Positions 1-10,747 of a stretch of 64,000 nt of DNA are shown piece by piece. Made by a program: the position numbers and the translations under genes. Location of the stretch: assembly GCA_018398585.1 (NCBI GenBank), contig JAGTTD010000016.1, positions 23,979,212 to 24,043,211 of the forward strand. The letters run 5' to 3'. This DNA is from Simmondsia chinensis. Its lineage: Eukaryota > Streptophyta > Magnoliopsida > Caryophyllales > Simmondsiaceae. Position 1 is the first letter of the stretch, and each line of letters starts with the position of its first letter. The notes under the pieces are model-generated. The model saw nothing but the letters and a program-made list of their open reading frames with translations, did no database searches and was not told the origin of the DNA.

Positions 1-639
1 CCAAATAAATTCCTATATAGAAGAAAAAAAGAATAAAATGAAAAAGTTAAGAAAACACCGTTTGAAATTATGTAATTTAAAGGACAAAAAATGTGAGCAA
101 AAAAAGTTGAAGGAAAGGAAATAGAGAAAAATGAATTTTTTCCCCCCTGCTTGGAGGTCAAAGGAAAAACAAGAAAGAAAAGTTCGAGAATAAGTTTTTT
201 TCACCTTTATTTGGCTGGGAAAAAATTAAGTGGAAAAAACAATTACTGTTGTAACAAGTTATATTTTCATTGTATCATTTGGGTTGTGTGAACTTTTTGA
301 TGAGTTATCTTAATAATGTTTCGTTGAAAGTTTATTATTCAGGTACCCTAAGTTTAAGTTTTTATAACTTACTTACCTGACATTTTAATACAAACAATCA
401 GTATCCTTGAGGTCTAAAATTTTAGAGAAAATTTGGTCCAGGTATCCTTTTTTACGTATTTTTGAGGTATCCTAACGTTTTAAAATGCATTTAGGTATTT
501 TAAACATTGGTAATATTTTTTTTCAGATACCCTTCTCATAACTTTGGTAGGGTTCTTTTAAATTATATTGACACAACACTTAAAAAAACCTAAAGAATAA
601 TTTGACTAAGAGCCAAAAAGGTCATTTTGGGAGAGTTAG
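1..639. other. AT-rich intergenic DNA, no gene seen
   Basis: Low-complexity AT-rich sequence with short open frames that match nothing I recognise. The phrase 'aggtatcct' and close variants recur between about 340 and 540, which suggests a decayed repeat, but I cannot define ends or a family. Confidence 0.5.
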
Positions 640-1217
640 CACTTATACATCAAAACAAAATGACTCCATACCCGATTAATAATGATTTTAATAAGACTAT
701 CCTCATCCTACTGACATCACCAAAAATATGCCTATTATTTTCATTCCATATATTATACACCGTCTTCGCAATAACTATTCTGTTAAGCTCACTAATCCAT
801 TTTTTGTTTTTAACCTGAGACCCAAACCAATCTAAAACAACTTTAATATCAAAATACAAGGAATATTAAAGTGCTTAGCAATCTCTTGCCAATCCCACAA
901 GAGTAGGGATAAGCAAAGAAAATATGCTCACATGTCTCACAATCAAAACCACAAAGTACGCATCTGCTTGGGTAGATCCAATGTCTCCTACGCATCCAAT
1001 TATTCGTACACATACCACCATGAATCAACCTCCACAAACAAAAGCTTTGTCTCAAGGAGATGGCAGACCCCAACACAATCCTTTTCCAGTGCCAAGTGAT
1101 CCCCCTTCTCCTAATATGATCATAAATTAACTTGATGGAAGGTTTGGCATTCTTCACACAACTAAACAGACAAGACTTAGCTCAACCCAAATCACCCACA
1201 ACCTCCACCCAACAGTC
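640..1217 (-). mobile_element. L1 LINE, 3' part of ORF2 (zinc-binding RT C-terminus), split copy
   Basis: Read on the minus strand from about 1190 down to 850, the translation has the plant L1 zf-RVT pattern: a 'W' followed by a hydrophobic block, 'FCLWRLIHGGMCTNNWMRRR', then Cys-x2-Cys (CVLC) and a downstream 'CEHIFFAYP' block (His and Cys/Tyr positions of the zinc-binding motif). A second open stretch (859-650) continues the typical C-terminal tail. There is no intact ORF. The matching reverse transcriptase half lies on the same strand at 14848-16503, in the order expected if the LTR element at 1218-14847 inserted into one L1 copy. The sequence is decayed and cannot be functional. Confidence 0.75.
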
Positions 1218-1817
1218 TATTGGTGTATTTTCAAAATAGAGTATTTAATAAAGTGTTTGAAGTGCATTGGCTTGCATGAGGTGTGTCGACAAAAAGGTAC
1301 CGTGTGTCGACACACAGATCTTACATTCAGTTCTTTTTGGCGGTTCTTTGGGTGATGTTTTGGGACATCTTTAAGCCCTCTTTTACATAAACATTCCCTC
1401 TGGTTCATTTGCAGAAATACACATGAAATGTGTTTGCTTGCAAGTATTGTGAAATATTAAAAGGGGAAGTGTCACTTTGTGAAGGGACGTGTCCCTTTAT
1501 GAAGAGACACTTGAAAACTATAAATAACCCCTTTCACTCTCATGTTCAAGGGTTGATAAATTGATGAAAAACATTGCAAGAAACACTTGTGTGTATTCAT
1601 AAAGATAGTGTTGTAAAAAATACTTGAAAACTTCATTCTCATTGATATCTCTTCTATCCCTCCATTTACACATTCTCACTTCATTTTATTTGGTTGTCGT
1701 TGTATCCCCAAGACTATTTCGTACGCCGAAATAAGTCTTAAGGAAAGTGATTACACAGCCTCGACACTTGAGATCTTTGGTTACCCGATTCCCTGTTTAT
1801 TGGGAAATTCTCTAACA
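1218..1817 (+). repeat. Left LTR of the 1218-14847 element
   Basis: About 600 bp, ending in 'gggaaattctctaaca'. It contains the palindrome 'gtgtgtcgacacac'. It aligns along most of its length with 14239-14847. A block near 1262-1312 differs strongly between the two copies, so that part has diverged or been replaced. The canonical TG start is not preserved (TATTGGTG here, TTTTGGTG on the right). Confidence 0.75.
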
Positions 1818-1830
1818 ATCTTAAGACTTA

Positions 1831-2506
1831 TGTTAGGAATATGGCTCAAATTTATGTATTTAGAATTTATGGGTTGCCGAGGGGTCACCGATTGATCGGA
1901 GGATGTCCGATCGATCGGGTGAATTAAGAAGAAATTCAGTGTTTGGCCAAGAAAGGGCCAATCAATTGGGGCCCTCCCAATCGATCGGGAGTCTGTTTTG
2001 CATAACCCTAGTCGTTTAGTATAAATATGGGGTTACGGGGTACGTTTTAGGTATCCAATCAAAGAGAGCCGCCATCCAATCAGAATCCAATTAAAGTGAG
2101 GTCAGCCGTTGTCATCAATTTGAGAGCATTTCGAGAGTTAAGAGAAAGTGATTCATAATTCTTTCATAAATCTCGTTCAGAGGAAGTGATACTGTAATCC
2201 TTCCATTATTCAAGTATTAATAAAGAATCTCCATCTCCGCCCGTGGTTGTCTCCTCTCTCGATTAAAGAGGGGTTTCCACGTAAATCATTGTGTGTTGTT
2301 TCGTTTGTTCTTCCGTTTTCCTATTTTGTTTACTTCTCGTTTGTGTGAATCATATTATTTGAATCGAATCAAGTGATTAGGGTTAACTCTTCCGCATCAA
2401 GTATTCATATTACAAATTGGTATCGTAAATACCAGATTTGTCAAGTCCGAATTTTTCTAACAATCGGCATCAGAGCATATCAAGGTTGTTCTAGATTTTT
2501 CTTACA
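1831..2506 (+). repeat. Left LTR of the 1831-4957 Copia element
   Basis: Starts TGTTAGGAATATGGC and ends TTCTTACA. At 2456-2476 it contains an older-looking LTR end (tctaaca) followed by 'cggcatcagagc', a mutated primer binding site, so the present LTR extends about 44 bp past that point. The right LTR (4320-4957) has the same architecture. Confidence 0.85.
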
Positions 2507-2544
2507 ATTGGTATCAGAGCCCTGTTTATTTCGATTTGATATTA

Positions 2545-4250
2545 TGGCATCCGCAATTAAGACTGAAGTTGAGAAGTTCAGAGGTCAAGGAAGTTTTAGT
2601 TTGTGTCAAGTCCGGGTTAAGGGTCTCTTGACGTAGAGTGGTTTGAAGAAAGCGCTAGCAGGAAAAGAGAAGAAATCGGAGAGTCTATTTGATGCACAAT
2701 GGGAGGAGTTAGATAAAAAGGCACTCACAGCTATTCACATATGTCTTACCGATGACGTTTTGACAGAAGTTCTGGAAGTGAAGACCGCTAAGGAGTTATG
2801 GGAGAAATTGAAGGATATGTTCTATTTCAAGTTAGTCTTCAACAAACTCGTAGTTAAGCGTCGGTTGTTCACGTTTCGTATGTCAGAAGGTACGTCACTT
2901 AAGAATCATGTTAATGAATTTAATTCAATTATTCAAGAATTGAAAGAATTGGATGAGGCTCCTAAGGATGAAGATCAAGCTATGCTTTTGTTATGTTCAC
3001 TCTCTACTTCATATAAAGGCTTTGTAGAAAGCATGATTTATGGTGGTAGGCAATCTATCATAGTTCATGAAATTAAAGGAAACCTACTGAGTAAAGAAAG
3101 AGTAGATAAGGAGTTGTCCGACTTCGTTTAGAACTCAGGTTGTGGTTTATTTGTGAGACAAAGAACTAGGTCTAAAGAATATGATCATAGTGGAAACAAG
3201 TTTAAGTCTAGACATCAAGACCTAACCTATAATTACTGTCATAAGAAAGGGCACATTAAGAAAGACTGTTACAGGCTTAAGAGAAAATTAGAAGTAGATA
3301 ACAGGTCTGACTAGAGATCCGCAGAAGTTAGTGTTGTTGAATATGAGGATGGAGATATTCTGTCAGTGCCTGAACCTAAGTCTAGTTTTAGAGAAATTTG
3401 GATTTTGGATTCGGGTTGTCCCTATCATGTTTGTCCCTATAGAAGCTAGTTCACCACATACATGTCAATTCAGGATGGAATTGTTCAGATGGGTAACGAT
3501 ACCGTATGCAAAGTTTTGGGGATAGGAACAATTTGTGTTAAGATGTTCGATGATACTATTAGGACATTAAGCGACGTTCGTCATGTTCCTAATTTGAATA
3601 AAAGTCTCATATCTTTAGGTACTCTTGAGTCTAAAGGGTATAGGTACACAGCTGAAGGTAGAGTTTTGAAGGTCATTAAGGGTGCTTTGACAGTTATGAA
3701 AGGCAGAAGGGTAGGCACATTGTATGAGCTTGTCGGTTCCACAGTTGTCAGATCAGTTAAGATATCTTCATCATTGTCGTTGTTGACAAAACCAGAGATC
3801 AAAAAGTCAAGGAGCTTGAGATTGGATCATTCAGGTGATACAGGTCTGTCTGAGCACAGTAAAAGGGGCTCGTTGTGTAGTCAGTCTACATGACTGATAT
3901 CTTGTGAACAAGGCATTTATGGGAAGCAGAAAAGTCTTCGCTTCAAGCAATTCCTGATGAGTAGAGATGTCACATTTGATGAGTCTTCATTGCTATCTCC
4001 ATAGAAGATGTCATTAGTAAGTTGTGATTCAGGTCAGGTGAATAAGCTAGAGGGAGTTCAGTTTCAGTTAAGTAACACAGTTCAGCAGCAGGTGGCTATT
4101 TCAGAAGATGTGTCAAGAGCCAATCCAGAGAAGAAGAAGATTGGCATTACTGATAACCTCTCAGATATGTTTACTTCAGTGCCACCTAGCAGAAAGTTTA
4201 AGCATCGCTCGTACTCGGTTAGGTTTTGTGTTTTGTCTAGATAACCCAGT
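2545..4250 (+). pseudogene. Copia gag-protease remnant with deleted pol
   Basis: The reading opens at an ATG near 2545 and is broken by stops at about 2635, 3129, 3312 and later. It follows the Copia gag pattern (UBN2-type 'AKELWEKLKDMF', 'FTFRMSEGTSLKNHVNEF') from 2640 to 3130. A zinc knuckle near 3230-3270 reads 'YNYCHKKGHIKKDC': the second Cys, His and last Cys are present, but the first Cys of the CCHC motif is Tyr. The protease region near 3400 has 'WILDSGCPYHV', with the DSG aspartate present. Around 3830 the frame jumps into 'SRDVTFDES', normally found between integrase and RT, which shows a large internal deletion. This is a dead coding region. Confidence 0.85.
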
Positions 4251-4319
4251 GTGTGGGGTGTTTTGTGGAGAAGGCGGAGAATCGTCTTTATTTTTGAAAT
4301 TTGAGTCAAGGAGGAGGTT

Positions 4320-4957
4320 TGTTAGGAATATGCCTCAAATTTATGTATTTAGGATTTATGGGTTGCCAAAGGAGTCACCGATCGATCGGGTGAATTAAGA
4401 AGAAATTCAGTGTTTGGCCGAGAGAGGGCCGATCGATCGGGAGTCTGTTTTGCGTAACCCTAGCCGTTTAGTATAAATATGGCGTTAGGGGGTATGTTTT
4501 AGGTATCCAATCAAAGAGAGCCGCCATCCAATCAGAATCCAATTAAAGTGAGGTCAGCCATCGTCATCAATTTTAGAGCATTACGAGAGTTAAGAGAAAG
4601 TGATTCATAATTCTTTCATAGATCTCGTTCAGAGGAAGTGCTATTGTAATCCTTCCATTATTCAAGTATCAAAAAAGGATCTCCATATCCGCCCGTGATT
4701 TTCTCTTTTTTCGATTGAAGAGGGGTTTTCCCATAAATCATTGTGTGTTGTTTCGTTTGTTCTTCCGTTTACCTATTTTGTTTACTACTCATTTGTGTGA
4801 GTCATATTATTTGAATCGAATCAAGTGATTAGGGTTAACGCTTCTGCATCAAGTATCCATATTACAAATTGGTATCGTGAATACCAGATTTGTCAAGTCC
4901 GAATTTTCTAACAGTTGGTATCAGAGCATATGAAGGTTGTTCCAGATTTTTCTTACA
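4320..4957 (+). repeat. Right LTR of the 1831-4957 Copia element
   Basis: Homologous to 1831-2506. It is slightly shorter because of small internal deletions around the 'gatcgatcgg' motif region (4380-4440). It also carries an internal 'tctaaca' + 'gttggtatcagagc' primer-binding-site-like segment at 4907-4926 before its true end at 4957, which is followed by the target duplication 'actta'. Confidence 0.85.
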
Positions 4958-4962
4958 ACTTA

Positions 4963-5417
4963 TTTTCGTTATTTGAAAATCGATTCTTCACTTTCCTTGA
5001 TTTGGTGGTGAACCATATGAGACTGGAGAAAGTGACAAAGAGGGAAATGTATGTCTTCTTGGATTCTTCTTGTATACAAATTGCTATGGATCAAGGTATG
5101 TCATTTTGATTCAATATGAGTAAGAAGAACCATGAAATTTTAAGATTAATATAAAATTTGATCAAGAGATACCAAAATCGTGAAGTTCTATAATACCTAA
5201 TGAGTAGGGGTTGGTGCATTGTTGTTTATGCATAAAAGTATATATACTTGATTCGAGATGAAATCATGAATTATGAAATTCATGTGAATTTATTGATGAG
5301 CATACGTGGTTTATAATTAGGCATTATTATGATGAATTGTACCATATGTTTAAGATCAAGTGCCTTGAATCAAATTATGATTAATATAATGTATTTAATA
5401 AAAGGAAAAATTGTAAA

Positions 5418-5448
<31 letters not shown>

Positions 5449-5501
5449 ACGACTTGCAGTTTATGAATCTCGAACCACAGTGCTTGAGGGAGAAAAGGGA
5501 T
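4963..5501 (+). other. Interior of the outer LTR element, no readable gene; poly-G run
   Basis: AT-rich, non-coding remnant of the 1218-14847 element between its two insertions. It contains an uninterrupted run of 27 G at 5422-5448. No conserved motif is readable. Confidence 0.5.
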
Positions 5502-5509
5502 CACTACAA

Positions 5510-5910
5510 GAAAAATACTCTTCGGCAACGACAATAGTCGTTGCTAAAGACACATTGTCGTTGCTAAAAAAATTTTTCGCAACGACAACTGTCGTTGCGG
5601 GAGCGTTGCATATGATCTTGTTGTGAAAGCTCTTCGGCAACGATAACTATCGTCGCCAAAAATAATGGTCTTTGGCGACGACAATTGCCCGTTGCAAAAG
5701 ATAAGATTTTTTTGGCAACGACAATAGTTGTTGCAAAAGAAAATATTTCTAACAGCGACAATTGTCGTTGCGAAAGATGCTATGTTTTGGAAACAACAAT
5801 TGTTGCTCCTAAAAAAGGGCTTATCTTTCGCAACGACAATTGTCGTCACCAAAGACCATTATTTTTGGTGACGACTATTATGTTTTGCAACGATAATTAC
5901 CATTGCCAAA
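5510..5910. repeat. CACTA subterminal repeat array (left)
   Basis: More than ten copies of a unit close to 'ggcaacgacaat' / 'attgtcgttgc' lie in alternating orientation, making this segment strongly self-complementary. The equivalent array on the other side is 10440-10740. These are expected transposase-binding sites. Confidence 0.8.
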
Positions 5911-6439
5911 GATGCTTTCCTAATATCATTCCCATTGCATTATTAATATCATTCCCATTGCATTATTATAAAGTGTCAAACGTAATTTATATTTTAATCC
6001 ATGATATAAGGTATTTTATATAAAATATAATACTAAATAAAATTGATCTCTATTGAGACATTCAAATACAGCCAATATTGTACATAACTCCACTATCACT
6101 AATCCATACAAATTTGAACTCAAACATAAGAAACATCCAAATTTATACTACCACAAGATAAATCCAGAGCGATTCAAGTACAATCAATGTATTGTAACCC
6201 CAAAACATTACATCACGATTCCATAAACATCATATTACAATTGACAAATGTTTTTGTTTTCTTCAAAATCCAAGTGACCACCTGGAGCTTCCAACTTGCA
6301 ACTTTAAATTTCCTACAAAAATGAATATAACACAAATTAATTGTAAGACAAAGTAGCCTAAAACCAAAAAAAATAAAGTATTACAACACATTATATGTAT
6401 CAAGGATAAACTGACTACTTTCAAAAATACCTCATAGAG

Positions 6440-6620
6440 TTAGCGAACATTTCTCATTTGCATCATGTCATCCACCATTTGTTTCCACTCATTCATTTCA
6501 TTCTTATGTTTTAGTAAATCGTCCATTTCTTTTTCATGTTCTTCAATAAATCTTTTTTTTGATTGGTGTATGCATGGAGTGTGTTTGAAACTCATCATCT
6601 AAAGATGGTCTTGCATCAAA
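6440..6620 (-). pseudogene. Possible coiled-coil remnant of a CACTA protein
   Basis: The minus-strand reading is rich in Lys, Glu, Gln and Met ('EWKQ', 'MVDDMMQMRN'), interrupted by stops. It resembles the coiled-coil region often found beside the CACTA transposase, but there is too little to be sure. Confidence 0.3.
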
Positions 6621-7096
6621 CTCATCATTCACAACATGAGGAATGTCATTATGTGTAGAATGAGAGGGTCTAATTTCTCTTCCCTCTTCACCTCTTCCAC
6701 CCATATTTCTAGGGTGTGCAATTTTACCCTTCCCTCAACCAGCCATTCCTATAAATTTAAATCTAATTATAGCCTACACATCATAAAACAACAATACCAT
6801 ACAAAGTCAACGAAGATTAAATATACATAAAATTTAAGGTATAGCCTTACTAATTAATAAATCAATCCCCAATGAAGATGATGCAAGTTGAATGCAACGT
6901 CACATGAGGCTACAACTACGCTTTCAATCTGCATGTAAAAAACAGTAAGCTCGCTTGTTGTCACTAAAATTAGGGTCAAATTGAATGATACCATAATAAT
7001 AAAAAAGAAGAGAAAGGAGGCACTAACCAAGAATAAATAATTCATGTTACAATGAAACATATAAAGCATGAATAATGTTCGGAAATAGTTGAAGAA

Positions 7097-7591
7097 TCAT
7101 TCGTCGCTACTCAAAGAACAAAGATTGTCTTCTTCATTGCCATCGGCTTCTTTATCCTTTTCTATAATTTTCTTGAAAGTCTCTTTAACTAGTTTTGCAA
7201 TATTAGCTCCTCTTTCAATTGAAATTCCAATCAAACAACCAATCTCATCGTCATTATCAAGAGGCCTAGAATGGTTACATAATGTATCAACATTAACGTC
7301 ATCTTGTTGACAAGCATCATCTTTAATTTCGTCATTCAAGTCATCGATTCCTCCCGTTGGCAAGTTGTAAAGATCTTGAGGTTGCGTCTTTACAACAATT
7401 AACCAATGATCTTCTTGAGGATCTTGCACGTAAAAAACTTGTTGCACTTGTGATTCAAGAACAAAAGGCTCATCCGTCTTTAGCTTTCTTTCTTTGTGAA
7501 CACTTATTATGCCATATGCATCTACTTTCAAGTAAAAACCTACTGGAAGAATCTCATGCCAAATACTAACCCCAATCAACAGTTCCAGCAA
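7097..7591 (-). pseudogene. CACTA transposase C-terminal fragment (DUF4216-like)
   Basis: A 164-residue open stretch without a clear natural start. It contains the pattern 'DEPFVLESQVQQVFYVQDP', then 'HWLIVVKTQPQDLYNLP', which matches the DUF4216 module that follows the transposase_21 domain in plant CACTA proteins (family pattern: PF-x-L-A-S-Q-x-x-Q-V-F-Y). It is followed by an acidic Asp/Glu-rich tail. The catalytic DDE part is not readable in the window, so this is a fragment, not a working transposase. Its location inside matching CACTA termini supports the call. Confidence 0.75.
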
Positions 7592-7741
7592 GACATCATA
7601 AAAAAAGCCTAGGAATAGATGTAAATCTATTCCTAATTAGAAAATCCATACTTGAAGGGAGGTTGTTTCCGAATAATAAGTGCCTAAACTCATCAAAATT
7701 TCAAGTAAAAACCTAATCGCACAAACGATTGCAATCAACTT

Positions 7742-7760
7742 TAAAGAGAGAGAGAGAGAG
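7742..7760 (+). repeat. GA microsatellite
   Basis: A short uninterrupted (GA)n tract inside the CACTA element. Confidence 0.8.
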
Positions 7761-8479
7761 TATAGAACACTGAAAAATAATCTTTTACCAACATCTTAAA
7801 GTAGGCACTATGATTTTAACTCCTATATGTGTGCCTGTGGTGTGTGCAATTGTGCATCACTACAAAAATTGCACTAGCCGTGTATGCACAGAACTTTCTT
7901 AGCATTGCCTTCTTGTCTTGGTTGAAAACTTTGTGCTCTTTGTCCATATATGGTGTACTTAGGTGTTTAAATGAGACGAGGTGAGTTCAACCTCGTTAGT
8001 TTTCAAAAGCACTAACAAAGATCTATTAGGTAAATCTAAAACACACACACATGTGTCATAATATTCAACCACACCACATGACCAAACACAGAATACAAAA
8101 TGTCTAAGCCACACATACTAAGTCAATCTACACTTCAGAGATAGGAACTTACATTTAAAGATCCCGAAAATCTGGCCCTAAGTATTTGAGAGCTACTCCT
8201 TGCCAACATCGATGGTTGTCCAAAGCACTAATAAAGATCTATTACAATAACTTAGATAACTTAAAAGGTTTATAACTCTTTTAAGGTTCGTTAAACATGA
8301 TCCTAACTCTCTACTAAATGCTTTATAAGTTTCATAACATAGCTCTTAAGGCCTCAAAACTGTCCCAACTGTTTGATAGAACCCTAGTTTAGCTTTAGGA
8401 CATTCAATTTCTCACAAATCTTAAGCTAATTGTTGACAATCTAATCTGAAATTGTTGTACAACTTCACAATTGAGTGCC

Positions 8480-8990
8480 TAAGTCCGGCTTGAATCGAGC
8501 GGCAGTGGAATAGCGTTGGAGGAGAAATATTTTGAAAGAGTGAAAAACAGGGGCGAAGAGAACGACGGCGACGATGAGCTTGACCGTAGTAAGGACGTCA
8601 TCGCTGGTTAGCAAGTGAACCAGACAACATCACTGTCGATCCGTTACACGAGGAGACCGAGAACGACAGTAGTGAAATCAAGGTTGTTAGCAAGGGAACG
8701 GTGGTCGCCGGAGCACCTCTATCGTCACCACGACGCACCGAGCAGGGGAAGAGGATGTTACCGTCGTCATCATTGGCCAGTGCGCAGTGGTCAAACTCGA
8801 CGATGAAACGAAGGGTCAAGCGGAGGATGCTTTGGAGGCCATGCAACCACCGTCACCGCCGCGGTCCCGGGTAACCGAACGTCGCCGCCGCTCTCCATGA
8901 TTGACCGAGCACCACCGCAGGAGTTGGGTGTTGGGGTTTCGGATGGGTCATTGAAGAGAACGAAGCAGATGGGCAGTTTGGGGTTGAAGC
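8480..8990. other. GC-rich segment in nested element, origin unknown
   Basis: Base composition rises sharply compared with the surrounding AT-rich DNA, and CGXCG trinucleotide patterns resemble a plant 5' exon or retrotransposon leader. Open frames on both strands (82 and 63 residues) contain no motif I recognise. It may be a captured host fragment. Confidence 0.3.
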
Positions 8991-9174
8991 ATTTGAAATA
9001 TAATTACTATTTTACCCATGAATTTGATCTTAATTACTTAATCAGCATTTGTTTAGATGTTTTTGAGAAAAATATAATTAAAATTTTTGTTAATTTTAAA
9101 AAATTTAAGGGGTCAAAAAATGTAATTATGGTATGTGATCCCGGAAGATTTAAACTATTTGTATATCATTACCT

Positions 9175-9356
9175 TGACGCTTGAGGACAAGAGTCATTTC
9201 ATGGAGGGGGTATTGATACGAATATTACCATGGGGTCACCGACAAAACAAGCATCGAGCCAGCCCGATTGCCACTTCAAACGCCACATCATTAGCTTTAA
9301 GGGACACCTCACCCCTAGCCTCTAGTATAAATAAGTGGGTGGTTATGATATTGTAG
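9175..9356 (+). repeat. Possible Gypsy-type PPT/LTR start fragment
   Basis: 'ttgaggacaag' followed by 'catggagggggtattgata' looks like the polypurine tract and LTR start of plant Gypsy elements, and 'tataaataag' lies 120 bp on. No partner repeat is visible, so this is tentative. Confidence 0.3.
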
Positions 9357-9954
9357 AGCCTACTTTCATTTTTTATACTGTTATTTATACTATTTAATTA
9401 GATACATATAAATTTTTGCTAAAAAATTATTTTACAAAATTTTTTGATTGAATAATTAATGTATTACATCTTAGGATGCTAATATGTAATTTACATAAAC
9501 AAAAATTATTTAAAAAATTAACTGAACGAATTTAAAGTGTTACATAATACTAACAAATGTAACTCTTTACAAAACCTGTTACCTATAATATAACTTATGT
9601 AACAATTTTTTAAAAGTGTTACATTAGATTTCAAGCAAATGTAACAAATTCTTAAAAGTATTACATTAGGTATCATGCAAATGTAACAATAACAGAAGTG
9701 TTACCTAAACACTATCTATAGTAACATTTTTGACAAATGTAACAATTTAAGTGTTACTTTTGCTCAATTTTGTTGTAGTGTATATAAGATATTTGGCAAC
9801 GACCAGACAAAGTCGATGCCAAATATCAGCTCTTTGGCAACGACACCGTAATGTCGTTGTCAAATATCAGGTCTTTGCGACGACAATCCATTGTAGTTGC
9901 CAAAGATCGATATTCGGCAACAATAATTTTTGTCGTTGGCAAACATTTATTTAA

Positions 9955-10341
9955 GGGTTATATACTCTAAAGGTCCCTGTATTTTTCTTATTGTATCAAT
10001 TTGATTCTTATGCTTATAATTGTGCCAATTTAGTCCTTCTATAATTTATAATGTGTCAATTTTATCTTTTGGTCAAAGTTAAGTTAAGTTGTTGACGTAG
10101 TTGTTAACGAGACAATCACGTTAGATACAATTAACCCACTACAAATTCATCTATTTACTCAATTTAACCCAATCAAAGGTTGATCCATTAAAAATTTCAT
10201 TAACAAATTAACATAAATTTTACTCTAAGGACTAAATTGGCACAGTTTTAATTGTAGAGCGACAAAATTGACACAATCAAAAGTACAAGGACTAAATTGA
10301 CACAATGGGCAAAGTACATGGACCTTTGGCATTAATAACCC
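9955..10341. mobile_element. Mutator-type MITE with perfect 9-bp target duplication
   Basis: A 387-bp element starting GGGTTATATACTC and ending ATTAATAACCC. Roughly 60 bp at each end are inverted copies (for example 'aaaggtccctgta' against 'tacatggaccttt'). Both flanks are 'tttatttaa' (9946-9954 and 10342-10350), the 9-bp duplication typical of Mutator-like elements. There is no coding capacity. A second family member is at 45612-45959. It lies in the right part of the CACTA element. Confidence 0.9.
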
Positions 10342-10439
10342 TTTATTTAAATTAAAGCATTTTTTAAATCTTCAAAACTGTTAATGGAGGTAAAAAAAGT
10401 ATTAAAAAATTTTAAATAATAATAATAAAAATAATTATT

Positions 10440-10747
10440 TTTGGCAACGATAATATAGTATCGTTGTTAAAGAACACTATGATTGCCAACGACGACTAAA
10501 TGTCGTTGCTAAATAACTATTTTTAGCAACAAAAAATAAAAATCGTTGCCAAAAGCAAGGTCAACTTTAGCAACGACAAAAAATGTCATTGCAAAAAACA
10601 CATTTTTAGTAACAAAGTGTTTTTTCGTTGCCAAAAATTAATTTTGGGCAACGACGGTCTTGTGTCGTTGCGGAAAATACATTTTTGGCAACATCATTTA
10701 TTTGTCGTTGCCATATTTTGTCGCAAAAAATCTGTTTTCTTGTAGTG
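10440..10747. repeat. CACTA subterminal repeat array (right)
   Basis: Repeated 'ggcaacgac' / 'gtcgttgc' motifs in both orientations leading to the terminal TTCTTGTAGTG. Counterpart of 5510-5910. Confidence 0.8.

Larger units (their letters stand above)
1831..4957 (+). mobile_element. Non-autonomous Copia retrotransposon with perfect 5-bp target duplication
   Basis: A 3.1-kb element bounded by direct repeats 1831-2506 and 4320-4957. The flanks are 'actta' on both sides (1826-1830 and 4958-4962), which fixes the ends precisely: TGTTAGGAAT at the start and TTTTTCTTACA at the end. The left LTR is followed by a primer binding site 'ttggtatcagagc' (initiator Met-tRNA type) at about 2508, and the right LTR is preceded by a purine-rich 'aaggaggagg' tract. 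The interior keeps only gag, a zinc knuckle, protease and a scrap of the integrase-RT linker. Integrase core, RT and RNase H are deleted, so the copy would depend on proteins supplied in trans. Confidence 0.88.
7858..9780. mobile_element. Candidate nested CACTA-like element
   Basis: Starts CACTACAAAAATTG and ends CAATTTTGTTGTAGTG, roughly inverse. The right subterminal part (9535-9765) has many 'tgttac' / 'gtaaca' motifs in both orientations, but the left end lacks an obvious matching array. Flanks are 'cat' and 'tat', so the duplication is not exact. The surrounding CACTA subterminal motifs resume just after 9780, consistent with nesting. The middle holds a GC-rich segment (8500-8990) and an LTR-like scrap (9175-9356). 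Confidence 0.45.
5502..10747 (-). mobile_element. CACTA (En/Spm-type) DNA transposon, degenerate
   Basis: The left terminus is CACTACAAGAAAAATAC and the right terminus ends TTTTCTTGTAGTG, its inverse. Flanking trinucleotides are 'gat' and 'gac', so the expected 3-bp duplication is imperfect. Both subterminal regions are crowded with short motifs such as 'ggcaacgaca' and 'gtcgttgc' in both orientations (about 5520-5900, 9790-9960 and 10440-10740), as in CACTA elements where the transposase binds subterminal repeats. A transposase fragment is on the minus strand (7097-7591), so 10747 is probably the 5' end. It is nested in the 1218-14847 LTR element and interrupted by other insertions. Confidence 0.85.

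Noticed and set aside
4108..4398. 96-residue frame after the Copia gag
   Set aside because: It crosses into the right LTR and matches no protein pattern.
7858..9780. Firm call of a second CACTA transposon
   Set aside because: Termini look right, but the 3-bp flanks do not match and the left subterminal array is missing. Kept only as a candidate.
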